A DNA stretch of 55,490 nucleotides from CAWELS01 sp964468205 (GTDB lineage: Bacteria > Acidobacteriota > Terriglobia > Bryobacterales > Bryobacteraceae), in NCBI GenBank assembly GCA_964468205.1, contig CAYXVG010000049.1, forward strand, positions 1 to 55,490. The letters are read 5' to 3'. The notes beneath the pieces are model-generated. The model was given only the letters and a program-made list of their open reading frames with translations. It had not been told where the DNA came from and made no database searches. Both the position numbers and the translations under genes were made by a program. Every line of letters begins with the position of its first letter. Positions within the stretch are counted from its first letter, which is position 1. Positions 26,672-33,954 of the stretch are shown piece by piece.

Positions 26672-26760
26672 TCCGAAGTTCTCCTAGGATAAAGACGGCA
26701 CTGGAGGGCCAGGACGTTACATGAGTATCAATTCGGCGAGCCATACCAAAGTGCAAATTT

Positions 26761-26789
26761 ATTATAATCAATTGATTGAGAGGCCACAT
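26761..26789 (-). promoter_or_regulatory. Candidate promoter of the winged-helix/PD40 gene
   Basis: An AT-rich patch in otherwise GC-rich DNA. On the minus strand TATAAT (26766-26761) is a consensus -10, with ATGTGG (26789-26784) as a poor -35 at 17 bp. This predicts a start near 26754 and a leader of about 80 nt before the TTG at 26671. Between here and 26988 no gene is seen. Confidence 0.45.
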
Positions 26790-26988
26790 AAGATCCCTTT
26801 ATTGTCTGTCCGGAGTCTGTTGGACTGCGTGCGGAATGCTGGTACAAATACCCATAGGCGAATCCCTGTAGGCCGCTGGCTTGATTCGGTTACCCCCTCC
26901 GACCAAGCTGGCGGCCTTCGCTGTTGTGTCCCGCCAAACTATCCGAACTATCCTCCAGGCAGTTCCCCAAGACAAGCTCAGCCAGTCC

Positions 26989-27030
26989 AAAAAAAGAAAA
27001 AGGGAGACGCTCCGTCGCGGGAGGCCTCCC
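26989..27030 (-). terminator. Intrinsic terminator, GGAGGCCTCC-core hairpin copy 2
   Basis: GGGAG-ACG-CTCC (27002-27013) pairs with GGAG-G-CCTCCC (27020-27030). On the minus strand it is followed by TTTTTCTTTTTTT (27001-26989), a canonical intrinsic terminator placed 45 bp after the decayed hicA. Core and 3' flank match copy 1 at 24105. Confidence 0.75.
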
Positions 27031-27074
27031 TTCGCTTTCAGAGTAGCGCGCAGTGTAAAGGGGGGAGCCGGACC

Positions 27075-27322
27075 TCAGGGCGAAACGGCGAGAGACTCGT
27101 CTGTGACCGCCCTGGCTGCGGCGACCTCGAGAAGCATGCGGTGCGAAGTGCCGGTCCTGAGAACGCCGTACCGGGGAACGGTCGTCGAGTGAACCGGGCG
27201 GAATGTCGTGTCGCGGCCGGACATGGCTGCCCTTCTGGCGCACGTTCGTAAAACCGGGGCGAACCGGGGCGATCCAGTGTCCGTACAACCCGGTTGGCCA
27301 GGACGCCACGCGGCAGCTCCAT
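27075..27322 (-). pseudogene. Decayed HicA-family toxin gene
   Basis: From ATG at 27322: MELPRGVLANRVVRTLDRPG in one frame, then GFTNVRQKGSHVRPRHD in a second, then PVHSTTVPRYGVLRTGT and LLEVAAARAVTDESLAVSP in a third, with a stop at 27075. The three segments line up along the HicA fold, including the RQKGSHVR motif that carries the catalytic His. The first break is a perfect 10-bp tandem duplication (AACCGGGGCG at 27252-27261 and 27262-27271); removing one copy restores the frame. The second break is one extra base in a CCGCCCGG run near 27204. HicA toxins are small mRNA interferases, so this copy should be inactive. The partner antitoxin remnant lies immediately upstream. Confidence 0.7.
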
Positions 27323-27558
27323 GCGGCTTCGAGAGGGATGAACTCGTCCTTGACATAGTGGAGTTGGACGGGGCGGGGACGGGTGGTGCGGTCTTCGAAG
27401 TCAAGAGCGGGATCGCTTCGAGCACTTGCGACCGGAGGTCTTCCCAGTTCTCGCCGCCGATGAAGACGGCGTGACCGAGCGCGCGACCAAAGTACCCCCT
27501 CGTCCACGTCGCGAACTTCGAAGATGAGTTCCCCGTTCAGACAGTGCCGACGGGCCAA
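27323..27558 (-). pseudogene. Decayed HicB-like antitoxin gene
   Basis: NGELIFEVRDVDEG is in one frame; FGRALGHAVFIGGENWEDL and RSQVLEAI follow in another; DFEDRTTRPRPVQLHYVKDE and FIPLEAA return to the first. Joined, these give the roughly 70-residue HicB-like antitoxin pattern that normally precedes hicA (ELIFEV...GYxARALGHxIF...WEELR...LHYVxDE). The first break lies at a five-base C run (27495-27499), the second near 27410-27420. The start is unclear: TTG at 27558, or a CTG at 27540 where an ATG may have been lost. The stop before hicA is also gone, so the gene would run into it. Confidence 0.65.
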
Positions 27559-27612
27559 GTGGAGAGAAGCCGCTTGGAGGAACGCGCCGCGGAGGGGATG
27601 ACCGGCTCCGCC

Positions 27613-30459
27613 TCACGGCTTCTTTTCTTCTGGCTTCTCCCAGGCGGGGCGTCCGGTTTTCATCCAATCGCGGGCCGGGTAGCCGCGGAGGTGGTGGTCG
27701 AAGAACTGCTGCATGCGGATGGTCCAGTCCCTCTGGTTGACCCTCTCGCGGAGACCGTGGTCTTCACCGTTGTAGTTGAGCATATAGGCTTCCTTGCCGA
27801 GACGGCGGAGGGCCATCATCAATTCAATGCCCTGGTACCAGGGGACAGCGCCGTCTTGGTCGTTGTGAAGCATGAGCAGCGGGGTCTGGATGCGGTCGGC
27901 GAAGAAGAGGGGGGAGTTGTTGATGTAGCGCATGGGGACTTCCCAGAGCGAGTCGCCAAGGCGGCTTTGCGTGCGCTCGTACTGGAATTGCCGGACCATC
28001 CCGGTACTCCAGCGTATGCCGCCGTAGGCGCTGGTCATGTTGGAGACGGGGGCGCCGGCTTCCGCGGCGGCGAAGATGTTGGTTCGGGTGACCATGTAGG
28101 CGATTTGGTAGCCGCCCCAGGAGTGGCCCTGTATACCAATACTCTCCGGATCGATGAAGCCTTCGCGGACGAGCATCTGGACGCCGGGCAGCACGCATTT
28201 CAGGGCGTCCTCGCCGGGGTAACCAGTGTCGTATTCGATGTCGGGCATCCACAGTACGTAGCCGTTCGAGGCATAGTAACTGGGGTTGATGGAGGTGCCG
28301 GGGCCAGGGTGGCGGAAGCCGTGCAGATTCGTGTGCAGAGTCTCGTAGATGTAGACCAGAAGGGCGTGCTTGCGCGAGGGGTCGAAGCCTTCGGGGGTGA
28401 TGAGGATGCCTTTCAGCGGCTTGCCGTCGGCGCTCCGGAAGTCGCGCTGCTCGGCCGAACCCCAGCGGAAGGGCCGCATCTGATCGCCGAGGGCGGTGAG
28501 CTTCACGGGCGCGGAGGAGAAGTCGAGGGGCGCGGTCCAGAGGTCGGGGAACTCATCGAAGCGGTTGCGGGTGAAGAGCAGAGTGTCCGCTTCCCTGGCC
28601 TTTGACGGGCGGCTGTAAGCGGCATCGCCGAAGGCGAGCCTAACAGGCGCGCGGTCGCCGGCGACAGAGTCGGTATAGTAGCCGCTGGCCATGGTCTCGA
28701 CGTTGCGGGTATGAAGCAGGAGCGGTTCCTGGACGGGGATGAAGTCTTCCTCCGGATCAAGCTTGACGTAGCGGAACTCGAGGTCCGTGGCGCGGCCGAC
28801 GCCTTCGGTGATGCGGCGGGCGGCGCTGCCGTCCGGCTTTAGCTCCCAAATGTCATAGCGGTCATAGGCGAGTAGCGCGGCGTCGCCGGTGGTCCAGCCG
28901 GCGGCGCCGTAGGGGAGGGCGGGTTCGGGCCGGTCCCAGTCCTCGCGGGCGAAGCTGACGCCGAGAGATTCGGTGAGGTTGCGGGTCTGGCGAGTCTGGC
29001 TGTCGAAGGCGTGCCAATTGTCATTCTGGAACCAGTAAAGGTAGCGCCCGGCGGGCGAAGCCTGGGGATCGGGAACCTTCGCGGCGGCCTGAACTCGGTG
29101 GCCCGTGAGGGGATCGATCCAGTAAGCGTCAAAGAATTCGCCGGCGTACGAGATGAGGTGCCGGTAGGGCAAATTGGTGGCGGCATAGACAACCGGCGCA
29201 CGTTTGGCGAACCGGACATCGGGCAGATCCTCGGAGGCAAGTTGGACGAAACGGCCGCTGGCGGGTTCGAAGACACATTCGAGGGTTTCGTCGCGGTACT
29301 GTTTGGCAAGCTTGAGCTGCTGCGGTTGAGGATAGGGATCATTCCAGTGCCACAGGTCGAACTTGGCCTGCTCCCCGGCGTCTTCTTCGGGGTCTTTCGG
29401 GGGCGGGATCTTCTTGACGCCGAACATGACGAGTTGCCCGTCGCGGCTGAAGCTGACGCCTTCCTTGTCGCTGACGGCCATCCCCTCGGGAAAGCCTTCG
29501 GTGGAGTCGTGGGAAACCCAGAGTTCGGCCGCGTCCGAGACAAGGTCCCAGCCATAGAGTTTGAAGGCGGGCTGGTCTGCCGAATAGTCGTCGCGGTTGC
29601 TGAGGAAGGTGAGCCGGGTGGCGCCCCAGTCAAAGGTCTCGCGCTTGTAATCGCCCTCTCCGGAAAGCAGGGCGCGGGATTGGGAGGCGCCGGGCCGGCG
29701 GGCGTAGATGCCGTCTGTTTCGGGCTTCTCCTTACTTGACACGGTATAGAGCAACCAGGCGGCATCCTTGCTGAAGCGGTAGGTGAGAACGCTCGAGAAG
29801 GAGGTTTCGGAGGCGTCGTCGAGTTTGTGGAGAACGAGTTCGGTTCCGAACTTTTTGTCCTTTTTCTTCTTGTCTTCGTCCTTCTTCGGGCCGGTCTCTT
29901 TTTGGCCGGCCTCTGCTTCGTCATTGCTTTCGCCGTCTTTCTTCTCGGGCTCTTCCTTGAGATAGGCGACCCAGCCGCCGGCTTCCTTGGGGACGGTGAA
30001 GCTCTTCACGCGTTCAACCTTGGCAAAAGCGCCGCCGGCAAGATGCAGGATGCCAAGCGACTTCGTGAGCTTGGGTTTCTCTTTACCCTCGTTCTTCTTC
30101 GCGGCCTTGGTTTCGGCAAGTGTGGGGTTGATGAGGAAGACGGCGAAGGCGGAGTCAGCAGTGAGGACGGCGCTGGTGACGGGCGGAGGCGGCTCGCCGG
30201 TGGGCGTCGGGCGGGGCGGCTCCTCGTAGCCGATAGGGTGGCGGTGTTCGCGGCCGGTGGCGATCTCCCTGACGACGAGTTCGCCGTCGCCTTCACCGGG
30301 GACTTCGCGGTAGAGGACCCACTTGCCGTCCCAGGAGATCTGCTGTCCCTCGATGCGCTTCCACGAGTCGTAGTCGTCATGGGTGAGAGGGCGCTTGTCC
30401 TGGGAGAGGGCGGACCCGGCCAGCGCCGCGGTTAGGATTACGGTGACAAGGTACTTCAT
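27613..30459 (-). CDS. S9 prolyl-oligopeptidase family serine peptidase
   Basis: 948 residues with a signal peptide (MKYLVTVILTAALAGSALSQ). An N-terminal beta-propeller-like region (residues about 25-690, with YWFQNDNWHAFDSQ, RYDIWELKPDG) precedes an alpha/beta-hydrolase domain. The nucleophile is in IGIQGHSWGGYQ (Ser near residue 780), the Asp region is LMLHNDQDGAVPW, and the His is in NYNGEDHGLRERV. It would hydrolyse short peptides, possibly in the periplasm. A low-complexity stretch rich in Lys/Glu/Asp (residues about 170-215, EKKDGESNDEAEAGQKETG) interrupts the propeller and looks like an unstructured loop. Length is greater than the 600-700 usual for S9. It probably ends the ABC-exporter transcript 20 bp upstream. 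Confidence 0.93.
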   Translation of the reverse strand: MKYLVTVILTAALAGSALSQDKRPLTHDDYDSWKRIEGQQISWDGKWVLYREVPGEGDGELVVREIATGREHRHPIGYEEPPRPTPTGEPPPPVTSAVLTADSAFAVFLINPTLAETKAAKKNEGKEKPKLTKSLGILHLAGGAFAKVERVKSFTVPKEAGGWVAYLKEEPEKKDGESNDEAEAGQKETGPKKDEDKKKKDKKFGTELVLHKLDDASETSFSSVLTYRFSKDAAWLLYTVSSKEKPETDGIYARRPGASQSRALLSGEGDYKRETFDWGATRLTFLSNRDDYSADQPAFKLYGWDLVSDAAELWVSHDSTEGFPEGMAVSDKEGVSFSRDGQLVMFGVKKIPPPKDPEEDAGEQAKFDLWHWNDPYPQPQQLKLAKQYRDETLECVFEPASGRFVQLASEDLPDVRFAKRAPVVYAATNLPYRHLISYAGEFFDAYWIDPLTGHRVQAAAKVPDPQASPAGRYLYWFQNDNWHAFDSQTRQTRNLTESLGVSFAREDWDRPEPALPYGAAGWTTGDAALLAYDRYDIWELKPDGSAARRITEGVGRATDLEFRYVKLDPEEDFIPVQEPLLLHTRNVETMASGYYTDSVAGDRAPVRLAFGDAAYSRPSKAREADTLLFTRNRFDEFPDLWTAPLDFSSAPVKLTALGDQMRPFRWGSAEQRDFRSADGKPLKGILITPEGFDPSRKHALLVYIYETLHTNLHGFRHPGPGTSINPSYYASNGYVLWMPDIEYDTGYPGEDALKCVLPGVQMLVREGFIDPESIGIQGHSWGGYQIAYMVTRTNIFAAAEAGAPVSNMTSAYGGIRWSTGMVRQFQYERTQSRLGDSLWEVPMRYINNSPLFFADRIQTPLLMLHNDQDGAVPWYQGIELMMALRRLGKEAYMLNYNGEDHGLRERVNQRDWTIRMQQFFDHHLRGYPARDWMKTGRPAWEKPEEKKP

Positions 30460-30479
30460 GAAGAGATCAGTTTAACGGT

Positions 30480-31271
30480 TCAGGAACCGGTGGAGGAGTA
30501 GTTGCGGACGCCGCGGTTCCAGATAGAGATGGAGAGGAAGAGGAAGATGGCGGTGACGAATGGGAGAAGCCATGCATAGAGCTGGTAGGACCCGGCGCGG
30601 AGGATGGAGGCGGATGGATAGAAGGTGGCGAAGCCGAAGGGGACTATCCAACTCAGGATGAACTTCACGGCCGGGTTATAGATATCGAGCGGGTAGCGGC
30701 CGAAGGTGAGCATATTGTAGACGGGCGGGATGATGCCGATGCGGTCTTCCATCCAGAAGGAGACGCACGTTAGGGCGAGGAAGACAGCGACGTAAATGGC
30801 GCAGCCGCAGAGGGCGGCGAAGAGGAGGAAGGCCCAATTAAGAAACGTGAGATCGAGGCCCAGTTGCTTCGAGCAGGCGACCAGGAGGAAGACGCCGAGA
30901 ACGAAATCGCTGAGGGATTCGAGGCGGAATTGCTCGAAGAGGATCTGGAACAGACTGTTGAGGGGGCGGAGCAGGATGCGGTCAAACTTGCCTTCGATGA
31001 GGTAGGTCTGGCTGAAGTAGTAGAGGTTGATGGAGAGCATGTTGAACAGGCTCATGGGGAGGAGCGAGAAGCCGTAGATGAGAAGGATTTCGTAGAAGCT
31101 CCAGCCCATGAGGTCGGGAATGCGGGAGAAGATAAGCCAGACGACGGCGATGCCGAAGACGGTGGCGACGACGGTGGTGACGACGGAGATAAAAAAGTCG
31201 CCGCGGTAGGCCAGGCGGACCTTGGTGTACTGGAACAGGTACTCGGCGAGCAGGGAGAGGTGGCGTTTCAC
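30480..31271 (-). CDS. ABC-2 exporter permease (COG3694-like)
   Basis: 263 residues with six predicted membrane helices (DFFISVVTTVVATVFGIAVV, FYEILLIYGFSLLPMSLFNM, FVLGVFLLVACS, LNWAFLLFAALCGCAIYVAV, ILSWIVPFGFATFYPSAS, WLLPFVTAIFLFLSISIWN). Segments GKFDRILLRPLNSLFQIL and NPAVKFILSWIVPFGFATFYP are characteristic of the ABC-2 family 6 (DUF990) permeases. The start is GTG at 31271 with GGGAGG upstream. It is the third gene of the ATPase-permease-permease operon (32099-33124, 31302-32102, this gene). Such systems are exporters with unknown cargo. Confidence 0.88.
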   Translation of the reverse strand: MKRHLSLLAEYLFQYTKVRLAYRGDFFISVVTTVVATVFGIAVVWLIFSRIPDLMGWSFYEILLIYGFSLLPMSLFNMLSINLYYFSQTYLIEGKFDRILLRPLNSLFQILFEQFRLESLSDFVLGVFLLVACSKQLGLDLTFLNWAFLLFAALCGCAIYVAVFLALTCVSFWMEDRIGIIPPVYNMLTFGRYPLDIYNPAVKFILSWIVPFGFATFYPSASILRAGSYQLYAWLLPFVTAIFLFLSISIWNRGVRNYSSTGS

Positions 31272-31301
31272 TGGAGCCTCCCGCGGAAACCGGAACGTCG
31301 C

Positions 31302-32102
31302 TTAGCCGCCATGGATGGTGATCCTCTGTGAGAGAGTGCGCCAGAGCCAGGCGCCGAAGAGCAGCAGGAAGACGATCCAGATGACTTCGAGGGCGAAGGC
31401 GCGGGCGATTTCAAACCAGGTGAGCTTGCCGAGATAGATCATCATCGGGGTGAATCCGATGTGCTGGAAGGGCAGGAGGGCGGAGATCTCGCGCAGCGGC
31501 GAGGGGAAGAGAGTGACCGGGACGAGCAACCCGCTCAGCAGTTCCTGCATCCAGAACTTGGCGCGCAGCAGTCCAAGAATTGACTTCAGACTGACGGCGC
31601 AGCTTCCAACAATGAAGTTGAGCGCGGCGACGATCAGGACGCTGAAGAACACGGCGACGAGAAAGGCCGCGAAGTGGGCGAGCGAGGCCGGCCTCACGAT
31701 CGGGAAAAGGAAGCCGATGACAACCGCGGTGGGCGCGGTGAGCATCAACAGGCGGAAGCTGGCTTCGCCGACGGCACGGGCCATATAGCTCCACTGCACG
31801 CTGATGGGCTTGATCATCACCATCGAGATCTTGCCTTCGAGGATGTCCTGCGCCATCTGGCTGTCGATGTTGTTGAAGTAGAGGGAGCGTATGACCCAGC
31901 CGACGGCGACATAGGTAATCATCTCGGGGAATTCGAAACCAGCGAAGGAGGGATCGGAGGCGTAGACGGCGCGCCAGATGAAGTAGTAGACCGCAACGTT
32001 GATGAAGTAGGTAATGACGCCGGTGTAGTAGCGGAGCCGGAATGCCAGCATGGTCATGAAACCGATGCGGGCGAATTCGGTGTAAACGGCGGCGGCGCTC
32101 AT
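31302..32102 (-). CDS. ABC-2 exporter permease (COG4587-like)
   Basis: 266 residues, six helices, with ILEGKISMVMIKPISVQWSY near the middle: the 'G-K-I/F-D...KP/RP' motif shared with its sister permease, whose version is EGKFDRILLRPL. The two permeases would form a heterodimer fed by the ATPase. Its ATG overlaps the ATPase stop (ATGA at 32099-32102), so translation is coupled, and the sister permease starts 30 bp after its stop. Confidence 0.88.
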   Translation of the reverse strand: MSAAAVYTEFARIGFMTMLAFRLRYYTGVITYFINVAVYYFIWRAVYASDPSFAGFEFPEMITYVAVGWVIRSLYFNNIDSQMAQDILEGKISMVMIKPISVQWSYMARAVGEASFRLLMLTAPTAVVIGFLFPIVRPASLAHFAAFLVAVFFSVLIVAALNFIVGSCAVSLKSILGLLRAKFWMQELLSGLLVPVTLFPSPLREISALLPFQHIGFTPMMIYLGKLTWFEIARAFALEVIWIVFLLLFGAWLWRTLSQRITIHGG

Positions 32103-33124
32103 TGGCCGTGTTCCTGAAGCATTTCGCCGAGATAGATGCGCTTAACGACCCCTTCGATGGACTGCTCCTCGATGGCAATGTCGCGTACTTCGACGGCGTT
32201 CACCACCTGGCGGATGATCTCCGGAGTGGACCAGGCGTCGCGCGGGAAGCGGAGGCGGTGCGTGAGCTCGTTGACCGGCTCGCGAACGACATCGGGGATC
32301 GAGAGGGCCTCGAGAGCCGGGAGTTGATCGCCGTCCTTCAGCTCGACCTTGATGGCGCACTCGCGCCAGAGCCTATCCTTCAGTTCGTTGAGCCCGCCGT
32401 CGAAGAGGAGCCGGCCGTGATCGATGATCATGAGGCGGGCGCAGAGTTCTTCGATATCCGAGAGGTCGTGGGTGGTGAGGAGCATGGTGGTACCGTACTG
32501 CTGGTTGACCTCGTGGAGGAACGTGCGGATGTTCTCCTTGGCGACAATGTCGAGGCCGATGGTGGGTTCGTCGAGGAAGACCAGGGGCGGGTTATGGATG
32601 AGCGCGGCGGCAACATCGCAGCGCATCCGCTGGCCGAGGGAGAGCTTGCGAACGGGGGTATGCAGGTAGCGGCCAAGTTCCAGGATGTCGTCGAAGTGCT
32701 TCATGCGCTCCCTGAAGGCGGCGCCGGGAACGTCGTAGATCTTCTTGAGGAGTTGGAAGCTCTCCACGACAGCGATGTCCCACCAGAGCTGGGTGCGCTG
32801 GCCGAACACGGCCCCGATGGTCTTGGTGTAGTCGGTGCGATGTTTCCACGGAACGAAGCCATTCGAGTAGACGGAGCCGGCGGTTGGCACGAGGATGCCG
32901 GTCAACATCTTGATGGTGGTGGACTTACCGGCGCCGTTCGGGCCGATGTAGCCGACCATCTCACCGGGGCGGATCTCGAAACTGATGCGGTCGACGGCGC
33001 GGAGCGAACGGTAGTTGCGATGAAAGAGATCCTTGAGGGCTCCGAGGAGGCCTTCGCGGCGCTCGAACGTGCGAAATTCCTTCAACAGGTCGTCGACCTC
33101 GACGATGCCGGGCATATGTTTCAT
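32099..33124 (-). CDS. ABC exporter ATP-binding protein (COG4586-like)
   Basis: About 341 residues from ATG at 33124 (or the in-frame ATG at 33115); no clear ribosome site precedes either. Walker A GPNGAGKSTT, signature LSLGQRMR, Walker B LVFLDEP and switch His in LLTTHD are all present, so it should hydrolyse ATP. The long N-terminal region with GLLGALKDLFHRNYRSLRAV and the segment VFGQRTQLWWDIAVVESF are typical of the uncharacterised exporter ATPase group COG4586 rather than of drug exporters. The long reading up to 33310 runs through a decayed gene on the same strand and is rejected. It heads the three-gene operon. Confidence 0.93.
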   Translation of the reverse strand: MKHMPGIVEVDDLLKEFRTFERREGLLGALKDLFHRNYRSLRAVDRISFEIRPGEMVGYIGPNGAGKSTTIKMLTGILVPTAGSVYSNGFVPWKHRTDYTKTIGAVFGQRTQLWWDIAVVESFQLLKKIYDVPGAAFRERMKHFDDILELGRYLHTPVRKLSLGQRMRCDVAAALIHNPPLVFLDEPTIGLDIVAKENIRTFLHEVNQQYGTTMLLTTHDLSDIEELCARLMIIDHGRLLFDGGLNELKDRLWRECAIKVELKDGDQLPALEALSIPDVVREPVNELTHRLRFPRDAWSTPEIIRQVVNAVEVRDIAIEEQSIEGVVKRIYLGEMLQEHGQ

Positions 33125-33450
33125 TGTAGGAGCGAAATGTCTGGAAATTGAAACGCAGTTCGCCTTTTGGCGTATTCGATTGGCTGGGAACCGGCGGCGG
33201 GGAGGAACTGCTCGAAGAGGTTTTCCGAGACGGCCTCGCGCGGCTTGAGGCCGGCGCGCGGGAACCGTGCAATTCCTCGAACTCTTCGCGGAGTTCGTCC
33301 GGGATGACAAGTTTGGCGGAATCGAGGCCGTGCTTGCGGGCGTTTAGGGAGAAGCGGGCCTTGCCCTCCTCGGACACGGGTCCGGTGATGAGTTGGGCGT
33401 TGCGCTGGTTTGCTTCGAGCCATGCTTGGACGACATTTCGGGTCCTTCGT
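33121..33450 (-). pseudogene. Decayed small conserved gene (NARKHGL family)
   Basis: The minus strand gives AWLEANQRNAQLITGPVSEE, GKARFSLNARKHGLDSAKLV and IPDELREEFEEL in one frame, then GLKPREAVSENLFEQFLPAA in another frame to the stop at 33121. The string 'S..NA.KHGL....LV.P.E...EF' followed by 'E..L.E....' is a small family of unknown function found many times per genome in Acidobacteria and Planctomycetes. The start is also shifted: a probable ATG (GAAGGACCCGAAATG, near 33441) is out of frame. The end of the remnant touches the ABC ATPase start. It may be a relic of a mobile or repeated cassette. Confidence 0.55.
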
Positions 33451-33470
33451 GAAAGCGATCATCGGGAGCG

Positions 33471-33512
33471 AAAAAAAGGCGGGGAAGCTCCTCCGCAAGA
33501 GGGCTTCCCCGC
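33471..33512 (-). terminator. Strong hairpin with T-tract upstream of the decayed gene
   Basis: GCGGGGAAGC (33479-33488) pairs perfectly with GCTTCCCCGC (33503-33512); inside, CCTC/GAGG extend the stem past one bulged T around a CGCAA loop. On the minus strand the stem is followed by seven T (33477-33471), so it is an intrinsic terminator or attenuator reading towards the decayed gene. Its plan matches the hairpins at 24089 and 27002. Confidence 0.75.
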
Positions 33513-33544
33513 TTCCAACCGGAAAGAAATGAAGTATTGCTAAG

Positions 33545-33614
33545 GCCCGGGAACCAAGTCCCGGGCGAAAGGAAAGGTACTCATCACGTCAAGGAAGGCT
33601 CCAAACCTTCCTTG
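33545..33614. repeat. Two tandem perfect hairpins
   Basis: GCCCGGGA (33545-33552) / TCCCGGGC (33559-33566), loop ACCAAG; and CAAGGAAGG (33590-33598) / CCTTCCTTG (33606-33614), loop CTCCAAA. No T-tract follows either. They lie between the decayed gene and the haem-binding protein gene, where no coding sequence is evident. Confidence 0.6.
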
Positions 33615-33725
33615 GCAACCATTGTAGCGCGGGGGGACCAAATCGCCGGGCCGAGCTGGAATGGAAAGTTGTTTTTTATGTGTTGGTTGCGGGTTTTCGA
33701 AACACATGTGACCGCATGGAACTGC

Positions 33726-33790
33726 GAGCCCCGTTTCGCAGCGACAGAGCCGGAATGGAGACATGGGATGCGGGTCGCGAAACGGGGCTC
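33726..33790. repeat. REP-like palindrome with 14-bp arms
   Basis: GAGCCCCGTTTCGC (33726-33739) and GCGAAACGGGGCTC (33777-33790) are perfect complements around a 37-nt centre that itself can pair (GCGAC / GTCGC). Both strands would read as short peptides containing AKRGSQ, a string I associate with dispersed intergenic repeats in several phyla. Probably a REP/MITE-type element. Confidence 0.5.
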
Positions 33791-33812
33791 ACAACCGGTG
33801 AACGAGACCAGA

Positions 33813-33850
33813 GTCCAAAACTGGACATCTATGTCAATTTTCAATAAGAT
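33813..33850 (+). promoter_or_regulatory. Promoter of the HbpS-like gene with overlapping palindrome
   Basis: TGGACA (33822-33827), a 17-bp spacer and TAAGAT (33845-33850) give a good sigma-70-type promoter about 100 bp before the start at 33955. The palindrome GTCCA-AAAC-TGGAC (33813-33826) overlaps the -35, where a bound regulator would block RNA polymerase. Confidence 0.5.
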
Positions 33851-33954
33851 CAAACGCGAGGGCCGCTCAAATCCGGGAGGGGACAACCGGCTCCACTCCA
33901 GGCCGTTTCCCCCCGGGATGGAGGAAGGGCTCATCGATAACAGGAGTGAACAGG

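Noticed and set aside
30864..31331. 155-codon acidic plus-strand frame
   Set aside because: Antisense to an ABC permease; the Glu/Asp-rich product is the usual shadow of hydrophobic helices.
32102..33151. 349-codon plus-strand open frame
   Set aside because: Exact opposite of the ABC ATPase gene with Walker and signature motifs.
33584..33620. Short peptide MVAKEGLEPSLT on the minus strand
   Set aside because: It is produced by translating the CAAGGAAGG hairpin and has no independent gene features.
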